A DNA stretch of 64,000 bases from Streptomyces griseomycini. Its GTDB lineage: Bacteria > Actinomycetota > Actinomycetes > Streptomycetales > Streptomycetaceae. The DNA is taken from contig NZ_JACHJI010000012.1 in assembly GCF_014203535.1 (NCBI RefSeq), forward strand, positions 124,001 through 188,000, written 5' to 3'. Shown here in pieces: positions 16,816 to 25,674 of this stretch. Both the position numbers and the translations under genes were made by a program. Below the pieces are notes generated by a model, which was not told where the DNA came from, made no database searches, and worked only from the letters and a program-made list of their open reading frames with translations. How positions within the stretch are numbered: position 1 is the first letter of the stretch; every line of letters begins with the position of its first letter.

Positions 16816-17570
16816 CAGCCGCTCACCGTCCGCCGCTCGATCCGCTTGTCGGCCGCCTGTTCGGGCGTGAGCGCGACCACCCGCTGCACGAAGATCCCCG
16901 GCAGGTGCACCGCGTCGGGGTCGATCTCGCCGGGCTCGACCAGTTCCTCCACCTCGGCCACCGTCACCCGGCCCGCCATCGCCGCCAGCGGGTTGAAGTT
17001 GCGGGCGGACTTGTTGAACACCAGGTTCCCGTGCCGGTCGCCCCTCGCCGCCCGCACCAGGGCGAAGTCGGTGCGGATACCGCGCTCCAGCACGTACTCC
17101 GTGCCGTCGAACTCGCGGACCTCCTTCGGCGGCGAGGCCAGGGCGACGCCGCCGGAGCCGTCGTAGCGCCAGGGCAGCCCGCCCTCGGCGACCTGCGTGC
17201 CCACCCCGGCCGGGGTGTAGAAGGCCGGGATGCCGGCCCCGCCCGCGCGCAGCCGCTCCGCCAGCGTGCCCTGCGGGATCAGCTCCACCTCCAGCTCCCC
17301 GGCCAGGTACTGCCGGGCGAACTCCTTGTTCGCGCCGATGTAGGAACCGGTCACCCGCGCGATCCGCCCCGCCGCCAGCAGCACCGCCAGGCCGGACTCC
17401 ATCGCCCCGCAGTTGTTGGAGACGATCGACAGGCCGCCGGTCCCGCGCTCGTGCAGCGCCCGGATCAGCACGCTCGGCACACCGCTCAGCCCGAAACCGC
17501 CCACCGCCAGCGACGCACCGTCCGGTACGTCGGCCACCGCCTCCGCGGCCGTGGCGACCACCTTGTCCAT
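16815..17570 (-). CDS. pcaI: 3-oxoadipate CoA-transferase subunit A
   Basis: This 251-residue alpha subunit is the first gene of the pca operon. The family signature VGGFGLSGVPSVLI and the glycine-rich SNNCGAMESGLAVLL stretch are present. It partners with PcaJ immediately downstream. The 222-base gap to pcaV (divergent) must hold the protocatechuate-responsive operon promoter. Confidence 0.93.
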   Translation of the reverse strand: MDKVVATAAEAVADVPDGASLAVGGFGLSGVPSVLIRALHERGTGGLSIVSNNCGAMESGLAVLLAAGRIARVTGSYIGANKEFARQYLAGELEVELIPQGTLAERLRAGGAGIPAFYTPAGVGTQVAEGGLPWRYDGSGGVALASPPKEVREFDGTEYVLERGIRTDFALVRAARGDRHGNLVFNKSARNFNPLAAMAGRVTVAEVEELVEPGEIDPDAVHLPGIFVQRVVALTPEQAADKRIERRTVSG

Positions 17571-17792
17571 CCGAGGAACCCCATCCCTTCCAGAGGACCC
17601 GACCGCATTTAGTCAGGGCACTGAGTATTTCAGCGAGGTCGTCCTCACGCTGCCATCGTGATGCCGGAAGCGTCAATACATCGGAGGATCCGACGGAAAG
17701 GAAGGTGTGAGGGTGGCGGACCGCCGCCCCGTGTGCGGGTATCGTTCAGTACACCGACGAAATCGACCATGAAATCGACCACGGGGGCGCAC
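17571..17792. promoter_or_regulatory. Divergent pcaI/pcaV promoter-operator region
   Basis: The region separates pcaI (minus) from pcaV (plus). Two overlapping short dyads occur near 17612-17634 (TCAG-GGCA-CTGA and CTGA-GTATT-TCAG), the best candidates for MarR-type operator sequence. A TTGACG box on the minus strand (17671-17676) could be a -35 for pcaI. A 12-bp tandem duplication lies at 17759-17782. None of these is conclusive by eye. Confidence 0.5.
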
Positions 17793-18275
17793 ATGGCCGC
17801 GGTGGACCTCAGCACCCATCCCGGGCACCTTGCCCGGCGGCTCCAGCAGGCGCACCACCTGCTGTGGAACACGATGGTCTCCGAGGAGATCACCTCGCCG
17901 CAGTTCGCCGTCCTCAACGTGCTCGTCGCCGAACCGGGCCTGGACCAGCGGACCGTGGGGGAGCGGGTGGGGCTGGACCGGTCCACCATCGCCGAGGTGA
18001 TCAGCCGGCTCATCCGGCGCGGACTGCTCGACAAGGTCCGCGACCCGCAGGACGGCCGGCGCTTCCTGCTGCGCCTCACCGGCGACGGCCTGCGCACCCA
18101 CCGCAAGCTGGCGGTGCGCACCGCGCGGATGAACCAGGTCTTCCTGGCGCCGCTCGACGCCGACGAGCAGACGGTGTTCCTCGACCTGATCCGGCGGGTC
18201 GCGGACGCGGCCGAGGGACTGCGCCACCCCGCCGGGTCCCCGACCGGCCCGCGCCGACCGCGCCGACCGCGCTGA
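17793..18275 (+). CDS. pcaV: MarR-family protocatechuate-responsive repressor of the pca operon
   Basis: A 160-residue MarR protein with a winged HTH (QRTVGERVGLDRSTIAEVISRLIRRGLL). It is divergent from pcaI, as is PcaV in S. coelicolor, where it represses the operon until protocatechuate binds. I chose the start at 17793 (MAAVDLSTHPGHLARR). With it, Arg falls at position 15 and His at 21, the positions I recall as ligand contacts in S. coelicolor PcaV. An in-frame ATG at 17769 sits on the junction of a 12-bp tandem duplication and is less likely. It ends seven bases from the convergent DUF3048 gene. Confidence 0.9.
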   Translation: MAAVDLSTHPGHLARRLQQAHHLLWNTMVSEEITSPQFAVLNVLVAEPGLDQRTVGERVGLDRSTIAEVISRLIRRGLLDKVRDPQDGRRFLLRLTGDGLRTHRKLAVRTARMNQVFLAPLDADEQTVFLDLIRRVADAAEGLRHPAGSPTGPRRPRRPR

Positions 18276-18282
18276 CCGGGGG

Positions 18283-19281
18283 TCAGGCGGCCTGTGCGTA
18301 CACCACCCACACCTGACCGCGCGCGAAGGTCATCCGCTCGCCGTCCCCGGTGGTGAACGAGGTGCCGTCCTCGGCGCTCAGCCGGCTCCAGCGCGCCTCG
18401 TACGCGCGGCCCCCGCGCAGCACGGTGGCCTCCCCGGAGCCCACCGTCTCGGTGTACGGGGTGTTGTTCCCGAGGAAGTCCCGGTAGCCGGAGCGGCGCA
18501 CGGTCACGTACTGCACGACCACGGTCGCGGGCGCCAGCCGTTCGCCCTCCGTGGTGGTCGCGGGGACGCCGTCCAGCGACACCAGCCAGCGGTCGTCGGC
18601 GTCCGACCAGGTGAAGGTGGTGCGGGCCGCCGGATAGCGCACCGTGAGCGCGTCCTTCGGCTCGCCGCCCGCCGGGGGCCGGCCGAAGCGGAAGCCGGTG
18701 GTTAGGGCGGCCCCGCCGGGCGGGTCGGCCATGAGCCGCTCCGGTCGCAGGTACAGGTTGTGCGGAGCGGAGCGGTCCGTGCCCCGGACGTAGGCACCGG
18801 ACGACGACTCGGGCGTCACCCCCTCCAGCGGCGCCCGGTCGATCAGCGGCAGGAGCTTGCCCTGCGCCCCGGAGAAGGCCAGGACCGGCCGGTCGAACTG
18901 GCGCAGCAGCTCCAGATCGGACTCACGGGCGCTGCGCACCGGCCCGACGGACTCGGGGAGCCGGGTGGCGTACACCGCCACCAGCCGGCTCAGCCCGCCC
19001 TCGACCTGCTCGACGTACACCACGTCCGCGGCGTCCACGCCGGTGTGGGGCCGGGCGGCGGGAGTGTTGTCGATCTTCACCGCGAGCACGGGGCGGACGT
19101 CCGCCCCGTCCGGCAGCCGCTCCCGCGCGGACGGTGCCGCCGGTCCGCGCCCGTCGTCGATCGGGCCGCCGGAGGCCGTGCAGCCGGCCGCCAGAGCGGC
19201 CGTCATCAGGGTGGTCAGCAGCGCCCTCGCCGCCGCGCCGCGCCGTGTGCGCGCCCCTCGTCCCGTGCCCACCGTCGCCAC
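18283..19281 (-). CDS. DUF3048-domain lipoprotein
   Basis: A 332-residue exported lipoprotein. The N-terminal signal ends in the lipobox LAAGC with Cys34 as the lipidated residue. The remainder is a DUF3048 (YerB-like) domain: VLAVKIDNTPAARPHTGVDAADVVYVEQVEGG and GPVRSARESDLELL are characteristic. The molecular role of this family is not established; it is expected at the outer face of the membrane. It starts at GTG 19281 and diverges from the alcohol dehydrogenase gene. Confidence 0.87.
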   Translation of the reverse strand: MATVGTGRGARTRRGAAARALLTTLMTAALAAGCTASGGPIDDGRGPAAPSARERLPDGADVRPVLAVKIDNTPAARPHTGVDAADVVYVEQVEGGLSRLVAVYATRLPESVGPVRSARESDLELLRQFDRPVLAFSGAQGKLLPLIDRAPLEGVTPESSSGAYVRGTDRSAPHNLYLRPERLMADPPGGAALTTGFRFGRPPAGGEPKDALTVRYPAARTTFTWSDADDRWLVSLDGVPATTTEGERLAPATVVVQYVTVRRSGYRDFLGNNTPYTETVGSGEATVLRGGRAYEARWSRLSAEDGTSFTTGDGERMTFARGQVWVVYAQAA

Positions 19282-19477
19282 TGTGTCCGCCTCGCATCAT
19301 GAGATGTCTTGATTGTGCGCTTTTCTGATCGTCGATGGCCATACCCGATCGGTGGCGGTGCCGCGCGGTGATTCCGCCGATCGGCGCAACGGCGCGCGGT
19401 TGGGGCCGGGGCCGCTCGGGTACCCGGGCCCCACCGCATCAGCGACACACCGGCCACGACGGAGGGAGCGGGCGGCG

Positions 19478-20668
19478 ATGAGGGCAGTGACCTGGCAGGG
19501 CAAGCGGGACGTGCGGGTGGAGAACGTGCCCGACCCGCGGATCGAGGAGCCGACGGACGTGGTCATCCGCGTCACCTCCACCGGACTGTGCGGATCCGAC
19601 CTGCACCTGTACGAGGTGCTCACCCCGTTCATGACCCCCGGCGACATCCTCGGCCACGAGCCGATGGGCATCGTCGAGGAGGTCGGCGCCGCGGTGCCGG
19701 ACCTCCAGGTCGGCGACCGGATCGTGGTGCCGTTCCAGATCGCCTGCGGCAACTGCTGGATGTGCCTGACCGGGTTGCCCACCCAGTGCGAGACCACCCA
19801 GGTCAGCTCCGAGGGCATGGGCGCCGCCCTGTTCGGCTACACCCGCCTGTACGGGGCGGTCCCGGGCGGACAGGCGGAGTACCTGCGGGTCCCGCAGGCG
19901 CAGTACGGCCCCATCAAGGTTCCCCAGGGCCCGCCCGACGACCGGTTCCTCTACCTCTCCGACGTGCTGCCCACCGCCTGGCAGGCGGTGGCCTACGCCG
20001 GGATCCCGAAGGGCGGCAGCGTCGCCGTGCTCGGCCTCGGCCCCATCGGCGACATGGCCTGCCGGGTCGCCCGGGTCCAGGGCGCCGGACGGGTCTTCGG
20101 CGTGGACCTGGTCCCGGAACGGCTGAACCGGGCGAAGGAGCGGGGGGTGGAGACCTTCGACCTGAGGTCCTTCGACGACGAGAAGGAACTCGTCGAGGCG
20201 ATCCGCGACCAGACCGACGGCCGCGGGCCCGACGCCGTGATCGACGCCGTCGGCACCGAGGCCCACGGCAGCGCGGCGGCCCGCATGGTGCAGAACGCCT
20301 CGTCGCTGCTGCCCCGCAAGCTGAGCGGGCCCATGGCGGAGCGCTTCAGCGTCGACCGGCTCGCCGCCCTGTACACCGCCATCGAACTGGTGCGGCGCGG
20401 CGGCACCATCTCGCTGTCCGGCGTCTACGGCGGCATGGCCGACCCGATGCCGATGCTCACCCTGTTCGACAAGCAGATCCAGATGCGCATGGGGCAGGCG
20501 AACGTCCGCCGCTGGAGCGACGAGATCATCCCGTACCTCACCGACGAGGACCCCCTCGGCGTGGACGACTTCGCCACGCACCACGTGCCCCTGTCCGACG
20601 CGCCGCAGGCCTACGACATGTTCCAGCGCAAGAAGGACGGCGCGGTCAAGGTGATCATGAAGCCGTGA
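19478..20668 (+). CDS. Zinc-dependent alcohol/formaldehyde dehydrogenase-type oxidoreductase
   Basis: This 396-residue medium-chain dehydrogenase has catalytic zinc ligands Cys38 (LCGSDLH) and His59-Glu60 (LGHEPMG). The structural zinc lobe has Cys89, 92, 95 and 103. The Rossmann motif is VLGLGPIGDMA. The overall pattern, including RKKDGAVKVIMKP at the end, matches glutathione-independent formaldehyde-dehydrogenase-like enzymes. GGAGGGAG precedes the ATG. Removal of formaldehyde released by aryl O-demethylation would fit the Rieske system at the left end, but this is speculation. Confidence 0.9.
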   Translation: MRAVTWQGKRDVRVENVPDPRIEEPTDVVIRVTSTGLCGSDLHLYEVLTPFMTPGDILGHEPMGIVEEVGAAVPDLQVGDRIVVPFQIACGNCWMCLTGLPTQCETTQVSSEGMGAALFGYTRLYGAVPGGQAEYLRVPQAQYGPIKVPQGPPDDRFLYLSDVLPTAWQAVAYAGIPKGGSVAVLGLGPIGDMACRVARVQGAGRVFGVDLVPERLNRAKERGVETFDLRSFDDEKELVEAIRDQTDGRGPDAVIDAVGTEAHGSAAARMVQNASSLLPRKLSGPMAERFSVDRLAALYTAIELVRRGGTISLSGVYGGMADPMPMLTLFDKQIQMRMGQANVRRWSDEIIPYLTDEDPLGVDDFATHHVPLSDAPQAYDMFQRKKDGAVKVIMKP

Positions 20669-20688
20669 CCTGCGCCCGGGCGGGTGCG

Positions 20689-20732
20689 GGAGGGGGCCGG
20701 GAAGCCGCCGCCGCGGCTCCCCGGCCCCCTCC
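20689..20732. terminator. Bidirectional terminator hairpin
   Basis: The arms 20689-20701 and 20720-20732 are perfectly complementary (13 bp, GGAGGGGGCCGGG). An inner AGCC/GGCT pairing closes a small loop. It lies between the convergent alcohol dehydrogenase (ends 20668) and DUF1080 fusion gene (ends 20747). Confidence 0.85.
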
Positions 20733-20746
20733 GGGTCAGGCCGGCG

Positions 20747-22966
20747 TCAGGGCAGTTCCTTGATCCGGACGTCCCGGTACGAGACCACGTCCGTCGTGCC
20801 GTGCACCTGCAGTCCGATGTAGCCGGAGGCGAACCGCCGCCCGTCCGTGCCCGGATCGTCCGAGCGCGGCGGGGTGAAGTCCTGGCCGCCGGTGTTGTCG
20901 AACTCGTTGATCAGCACGCCGTTGCGGTAGACCGAGTAGTGCTGGTCCACCACGCGGATCTCGTAGTCGTTCCAGGTGCCCTTCTGCGTCACGCCCGCGC
21001 TGGCCAGGCCGACCCGGTCGAAGCCGTAGACCGAGCCCGTCTTGTACATGTCGCCGGTGGGCGAGTCGAACACCTGGATCTCGTGCCCGAACTTGATGGC
21101 GGCCCACTCCGGCCGGGGCTCCTCCGGGTGGTCGTGGATCTGCGGGAACCGCACGAACACACCGGAGTTGGCGTTGCCGGCGCCCGGGGCGTCGTCCCGC
21201 CACTGGAGCTTCAGCGAGAAGTCGCCGTACTTGCGCTCGGGGAACCACAGCATGCCCAGGCCGGGCCTGCTGGTGCCGGAGGTGATCGACCCGTCCGGGT
21301 TCAGCGCGAACGAACCGCCGCCCACCTGCTCCCACCTGGCGAACGACTCCTCGGAGCCGTCGAGGATCTTGCGGTAGCCGTCGGTCTGGCCGGGCTTGCC
21401 GATGCCGGACTGGCGGGCCGCCCTGTTGACGGCCCGGTACTCCCGCTGGTCGACGACCCCTTCCTCCCGCAGCTCGTCCAGGACGCTCTTCACGTGCTTC
21501 AGGAACAGCGCCTGGGAGGTCCACTCCTTCTCGTCCTCGATCAGCTCGCCGATCCGGCACCGGTTGTTGGTGACCCGGTTGGGCACGCCCGAGTCGACCG
21601 TGCCGACGAACACCGTCAGCCGCTCGTCGTACTCCGGGCAGTCGGGCGCCGGCACCCCGCCGTCCGCCACGACCGTGAAGCTCACCGTGAGCGGCTCGGA
21701 GGTGTTGCCCGCCTCGTCGCTCGCCCGGTACGCCACCGTGTGCCGGCCCGCCCGGTCGACGACCACCGGCTCCGTGTACGCCAGGTAGGGCCCGCCGTCG
21801 AGCGAGTACTCGATGCCGGCCACGCCGGAACCGCCCTCGTCGGTGGCGCTGACGGTCACCGTGGCGTCGCCGACGTACGCGCCGTCCGAGTTCTTCGTGC
21901 CCTCCACGGTCACGCCCGTCACCGGCGGGGTGGTGTCCTGCGGGGGAGCGGCGACGACCGTGAACTCCACGCTCTTCCCGGCGGCGGCGTTGCCCGCCTT
22001 GTCGGTGGCCCGGTAACGCACGGTGTGCGTGCCGACCTCGTGCACCATCACCGGTGCGGTGTACGGCTGCCAGGCGCCGTCGGCGCCGATCGCGTACTCG
22101 ATGGTGTTGACGCCGGAGCCGGTGTCCGACGCGGTGACGGTGACCGTCGCCATGTCGACGTAGGCACCGTCGTCGTTCCGCTCACCGTCCACCGTCGCCG
22201 AGGTCTCGGGCGGGGTGGTGTCGTCGGACGGCGGGGCGACGACGGTGAACCCGACGCTCTTCTCCGCCGAGACGTTGCCCGCCTTGTCCAGGGCGCGGTA
22301 GCGCACCGTGTGCGTGCCGACCCGATCGACCACGATGGGCGCGGTGTACGGCTGCCAGGCGCCGTCGGCGCCGATCGCGTACTCGATCCGGTCGACGCCC
22401 GAGCCCGCGTCGGTGGCCTCGATGCCGACGCTCGCCGCACCCACGTACGCGCCCTCGGCGTTCCGGGTGCCGGTCACCTCCGCCGTCGCCTCGGGCGCGG
22501 TGGTGTCCTCGCCGCCGCCCTCGGTCACCGTCAGGACGCCCTGCATCTGACCGTGTCCGGGGATCGTGCAGTGGTAGAGGTAGCGGCCCGGGGTGAGCGT
22601 GACCTCGGCGGTGTGCCTGCCGCCCTGGGCGTCGTTCGGGTTGGCCAGGATGTTCAGCTGGACGTCGCTGTTGAACTCCGGGTCGGAGGTCACGAACGTC
22701 AGCGTGTGCGGCATGCCGGTGGTGTTGCCGGTGGCCGCGCTGTTCTCGAAGACGATCGTCGCCGGGCCCGCCACCGCCGTCGCCGGCGCCGACAGGTACT
22801 TGTCGATGTCGTTCCCGGCGGTCCAGGTCAGCACCTGCTGTGCCGACCCGGCGTCCGCCGCCTCGGGCTCGCCGGCCGCGGAGGGCGCCGCCTGCAGGCC
22901 GAGCATCACCAGCAGGGCGGCCACCAGGGCTGCCCACACTCTTCGTTGCCGTATCACTGGTCTCAC
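20747..22966 (-). CDS. Secreted cupredoxin - triple Ig-like repeat - DUF1080 fusion protein
   Basis: This 739-residue exported protein has a signal peptide (about 1-28), then a plastocyanin-like cupredoxin domain (about 30-160) with a type-1 copper set: His in MPHTLTF, then Cys, His and Met in YHCTIPGHGQMQ. Three tandem Ig-like repeats of about 100 residues follow, each with EYAIGADGAWQPYTAP-like and GNVSAEKSV-like segments. A C-terminal DUF1080 domain (about 550-739) belongs to the 3-keto-glycoside hydrolase/lyase family. GTG at 22966 overlaps the stop of the upstream ThuA/dehydrogenase gene (GTGA), so they are co-translated. An extracellular sugar-modifying, copper-dependent role is inferred. 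Confidence 0.87.
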   Translation of the reverse strand: MRPVIRQRRVWAALVAALLVMLGLQAAPSAAGEPEAADAGSAQQVLTWTAGNDIDKYLSAPATAVAGPATIVFENSAATGNTTGMPHTLTFVTSDPEFNSDVQLNILANPNDAQGGRHTAEVTLTPGRYLYHCTIPGHGQMQGVLTVTEGGGEDTTAPEATAEVTGTRNAEGAYVGAASVGIEATDAGSGVDRIEYAIGADGAWQPYTAPIVVDRVGTHTVRYRALDKAGNVSAEKSVGFTVVAPPSDDTTPPETSATVDGERNDDGAYVDMATVTVTASDTGSGVNTIEYAIGADGAWQPYTAPVMVHEVGTHTVRYRATDKAGNAAAGKSVEFTVVAAPPQDTTPPVTGVTVEGTKNSDGAYVGDATVTVSATDEGGSGVAGIEYSLDGGPYLAYTEPVVVDRAGRHTVAYRASDEAGNTSEPLTVSFTVVADGGVPAPDCPEYDERLTVFVGTVDSGVPNRVTNNRCRIGELIEDEKEWTSQALFLKHVKSVLDELREEGVVDQREYRAVNRAARQSGIGKPGQTDGYRKILDGSEESFARWEQVGGGSFALNPDGSITSGTSRPGLGMLWFPERKYGDFSLKLQWRDDAPGAGNANSGVFVRFPQIHDHPEEPRPEWAAIKFGHEIQVFDSPTGDMYKTGSVYGFDRVGLASAGVTQKGTWNDYEIRVVDQHYSVYRNGVLINEFDNTGGQDFTPPRSDDPGTDGRRFASGYIGLQVHGTTDVVSYRDVRIKELP

Positions 22967-25500
22967 CCGGCCTTCCGTGCCAGCTGACCGGCGGCCGGGG
23001 TCGGCCCGCCGCCCGTGTAGGTGATCCGCCACAGCGCGGACCTGGAGTCGGAGGTGAAGAAGCCGCGGCCGTAGTCGAGGACGTACAGCGCGCCGTCCGG
23101 ACCGAACTTCCAGTCCATCAGGTTCTTGATGCCGTCGTTGCCGATCGGCACGATCTTCTTCAGCGACTCGGAGTGCACCGGCAGGCCGCCGTCTCCTTGC
23201 GTCCCCGGATCCATGAGCACCGCGTTGCGCGGCTGGTCGGCGTCGTAGAAGTCGCCGACGAACCACTTGCCGTCCCAGTAGGCCGGCCACTTGGTCTCAC
23301 TGGCGCTCGTCCCGTCGTGGCGGTAGACCGGTCCGTTCATCGCGGCCTGGCCGCCGCCCTTGAGCCAGGGCAGCCCGTAGGTGGCCTCCTCCGCCTTGTA
23401 GGAGGGGACGCCGTTCTCGTCCCGCGGGTAGTCCGGGGCGCCGCCCTGCGGCGAGTACCAGATGTTGTTGCCGGTCACCGGCGGCAGGTTGACCAGGCCG
23501 TCGTTGTTCGGCGACTCGTTCTTCGGGTGGTCGCAGTCGTACCAGCCGAGCGGCTTGGACGGGTCGGGCAGGTTCCGGTCCCGGTAGGGCTGCTTGTTGC
23601 CCATGCAGTACGGCCAGCCCCGGTTGGACGCCTCGGTGATCACGGCGAACGTGTCGTACTTCGCCGGGCCCCAGGTGGGCGACGGCTGGCCCGCGTCCGG
23701 GCCGACCCAGCCCGCGTAGAGGACGTCGGTCGTCTTGTCGACGAAGATGCGCGCCGGGTTGCGCACCCCCATCACGTAGATCTCGCCGCGCGTCTTGCCG
23801 CCGCCCTCGGCGGTCTCCTTCCCGGTGAACAGGTTGCCCTCGGGGATCGTGTACGTCCCGTCCGGCTCCGGGTGGATGCGCAGGATCTTGCCGTTGAGGT
23901 TGTTGGTGTTGCCGGCCGTGCGGCGCGCGTCCGCGAAGGAGACGCCCTTGAAGTTCGGCTCGGGGTTGTTGCCCGAGTAACCGCCGCTGAAGCCGCTGGA
24001 GTTGTTGTCACCGGTGGCGATGTACAGGTTGCCCTCGGAGTCCCAGGCCATCCCGCCGCCCGCGTGGCAGCAGCTGTGGATCTGCACCGGCCACTTCAGC
24101 AGCACCTTCTCGCTGCCGAGGTCCAGCTTGTTCGTGGCCCGGTCGAGCGTGAAGCGGGAGACCCGCCGCTCGGCCATGTGCGTGTCCCGGTCGATCTCCG
24201 AGTGCGGGGTGTAGTGCAGGTACACCCAGCCGTTCTCCTCGAACCCCGGGTCCAGCTCGATGCCGAGCAGGCCCTCCTCGACCTTGGTGAGCTCGTCGCC
24301 GCCGCCCTTGTTGCCGAAGACGGTGAGCGCCCCGGCGAGGGTGACCTTCCCGGTCCTCGGGTCGTAGACGTGGATCTCGCCCTCGCCCTTGCCGATGTCC
24401 GGGTCGTTCCAGTCCGTGACGACGGGCTGCGAGGCGTCGGCGCCGCCCCGGCCGATGTAGAGGACACGGCCGTCGGGGGCGGTGACCAGGCCGTGCGGTT
24501 CGCCGATCTGGTCGTTCCGGCCCGGCTGGTTGGGCCGGGTGAGCCGCTCCGCCTTGTAGTTGCCGGTGATGGTCGCCCTGCAGTCGGCCCGGACGAGCCG
24601 GGTGGTCCACAGCAGGGCGCCGCGCAGGTGGTCGCGGAAGTCGGTCTCGTCGTACGACGACACCGTGCCGCCCATGCCGGTGTAGAAGGACCGGCCGCCG
24701 TCGTAGTCGCGGCACCAGCTGACCGGGTGGTCCCAGCCGTTGGCGCTCGCACCGGGCTCGTACGTCGACTCGCGCACCCTGGCGACCGTGTGCACGTCGC
24801 CGGACGGGTTCTTCACCCAGTTCAGCCACTTGTCGGGCCGCTTCCACTGCACCGGCAGGCCCTTGGTCGCCGGGTGGAGCCGGTCGCCCACCTCGACGGT
24901 GGCCCGCTGCACCCTCGCGGGGCTCGACGCGGCCGGGCGGGCGCCGATGAGACCGGTGAACCAGTCCGAGTACGGCTCCGCGCGGGCCGCGTCGTGGAGG
25001 CCGACGAAGCCGCCGCCCGCCTCCATGTACGCCTCCAGGCCCGCCTCCTGGTCCGGGTCGAGGACGTCCCCGCCGCCGGTCAGGAAGACGACCGTGTTGA
25101 AGCGCCCCAGCTTCCTGCCGTCGGTGAAGACCGAGGCGTCGTCGGTGGCGGTGACCTTGAACCGCTGGTCCGCCGGACCGGACAGGCCGATCTTCTCGAT
25201 CGCCTCGATCCCCGCGTTCACGAGCGGCGACTCGTCACCGCCCGCCGCCGAGCCGTGGAACAGCAGCACGCGTACGTTCGCGCCGCCCGGAGGCGACTTG
25301 ATGGACATCGTTGTCAGGGACGGATCCGGCGCCGGGCGCGCGCTGGCGGCGGGCCCCGACAGCAGCCCGGCGGCGACGATCCCGGCGGTGACGCCGACCG
25401 CCCAGGTGCGCCGTCCCGTTCCGGCCGCTCTCGTGCCTCTCGTGCCTCTCGTGCTCAACCTCCGTAAGCGCATGGGTCCTTGATGCGATGTGAACCGCAT
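22963..25500 (-). CDS. Secreted ThuA - PQQ-type sugar dehydrogenase (GSDH) fusion
   Basis: This 845-residue exported protein has a signal peptide with a hydrophobic core (VGVTAGIVAAGLLSG). A ThuA-like domain follows (about 75-310; GGGFVGLHDAA, GMGGTVSSYDE). A six-bladed glucose/sorbosone-dehydrogenase-type domain (about 320-830) contains EPHGLVTAPDGRVLYIGRGG, EEGLLGIELDPGFEENG, HAGGGMAWDSEGNLYIATGDN and LNGKILRIHPEPDG. Such domains use PQQ or a related cofactor to oxidise sugars. The start is uncertain: ATG 25500 is chosen, but ATG 25473 (with AAGGA three bases before it) and GTG 25512 are possible. It is first in a two-gene unit with the cupredoxin-DUF1080 gene and diverges from the small laccase. 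Confidence 0.87.
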   Translation of the reverse strand: MRFTSHQGPMRLRRLSTRGTRGTRAAGTGRRTWAVGVTAGIVAAGLLSGPAASARPAPDPSLTTMSIKSPPGGANVRVLLFHGSAAGGDESPLVNAGIEAIEKIGLSGPADQRFKVTATDDASVFTDGRKLGRFNTVVFLTGGGDVLDPDQEAGLEAYMEAGGGFVGLHDAARAEPYSDWFTGLIGARPAASSPARVQRATVEVGDRLHPATKGLPVQWKRPDKWLNWVKNPSGDVHTVARVRESTYEPGASANGWDHPVSWCRDYDGGRSFYTGMGGTVSSYDETDFRDHLRGALLWTTRLVRADCRATITGNYKAERLTRPNQPGRNDQIGEPHGLVTAPDGRVLYIGRGGADASQPVVTDWNDPDIGKGEGEIHVYDPRTGKVTLAGALTVFGNKGGGDELTKVEEGLLGIELDPGFEENGWVYLHYTPHSEIDRDTHMAERRVSRFTLDRATNKLDLGSEKVLLKWPVQIHSCCHAGGGMAWDSEGNLYIATGDNNSSGFSGGYSGNNPEPNFKGVSFADARRTAGNTNNLNGKILRIHPEPDGTYTIPEGNLFTGKETAEGGGKTRGEIYVMGVRNPARIFVDKTTDVLYAGWVGPDAGQPSPTWGPAKYDTFAVITEASNRGWPYCMGNKQPYRDRNLPDPSKPLGWYDCDHPKNESPNNDGLVNLPPVTGNNIWYSPQGGAPDYPRDENGVPSYKAEEATYGLPWLKGGGQAAMNGPVYRHDGTSASETKWPAYWDGKWFVGDFYDADQPRNAVLMDPGTQGDGGLPVHSESLKKIVPIGNDGIKNLMDWKFGPDGALYVLDYGRGFFTSDSRSALWRITYTGGGPTPAAGQLARKAG

Positions 25501-25674
25501 GTGGTCACCCACCCCTCCTCGGTCGCGGCAACAGCGTCAAGGACGCTAGACCTCTTTGCGCCACACGCCAATACCTATGGCCGCAAGGGAACGAACTTTG
25601 TCCTGAGTGTGGATAAACCATCGGAGGGCCGCTACGGTTTCACAGGTTCATGACAGCTACATGGGGAGTTCGGC

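Noticed and set aside
17658..17792. N-terminal extension of PcaV from 17658 or 17769
   Set aside because: The upstream reading is Arg/Pro-rich, the 17769 ATG lies on a tandem duplication, and the 17793 start gives the known residue numbering.
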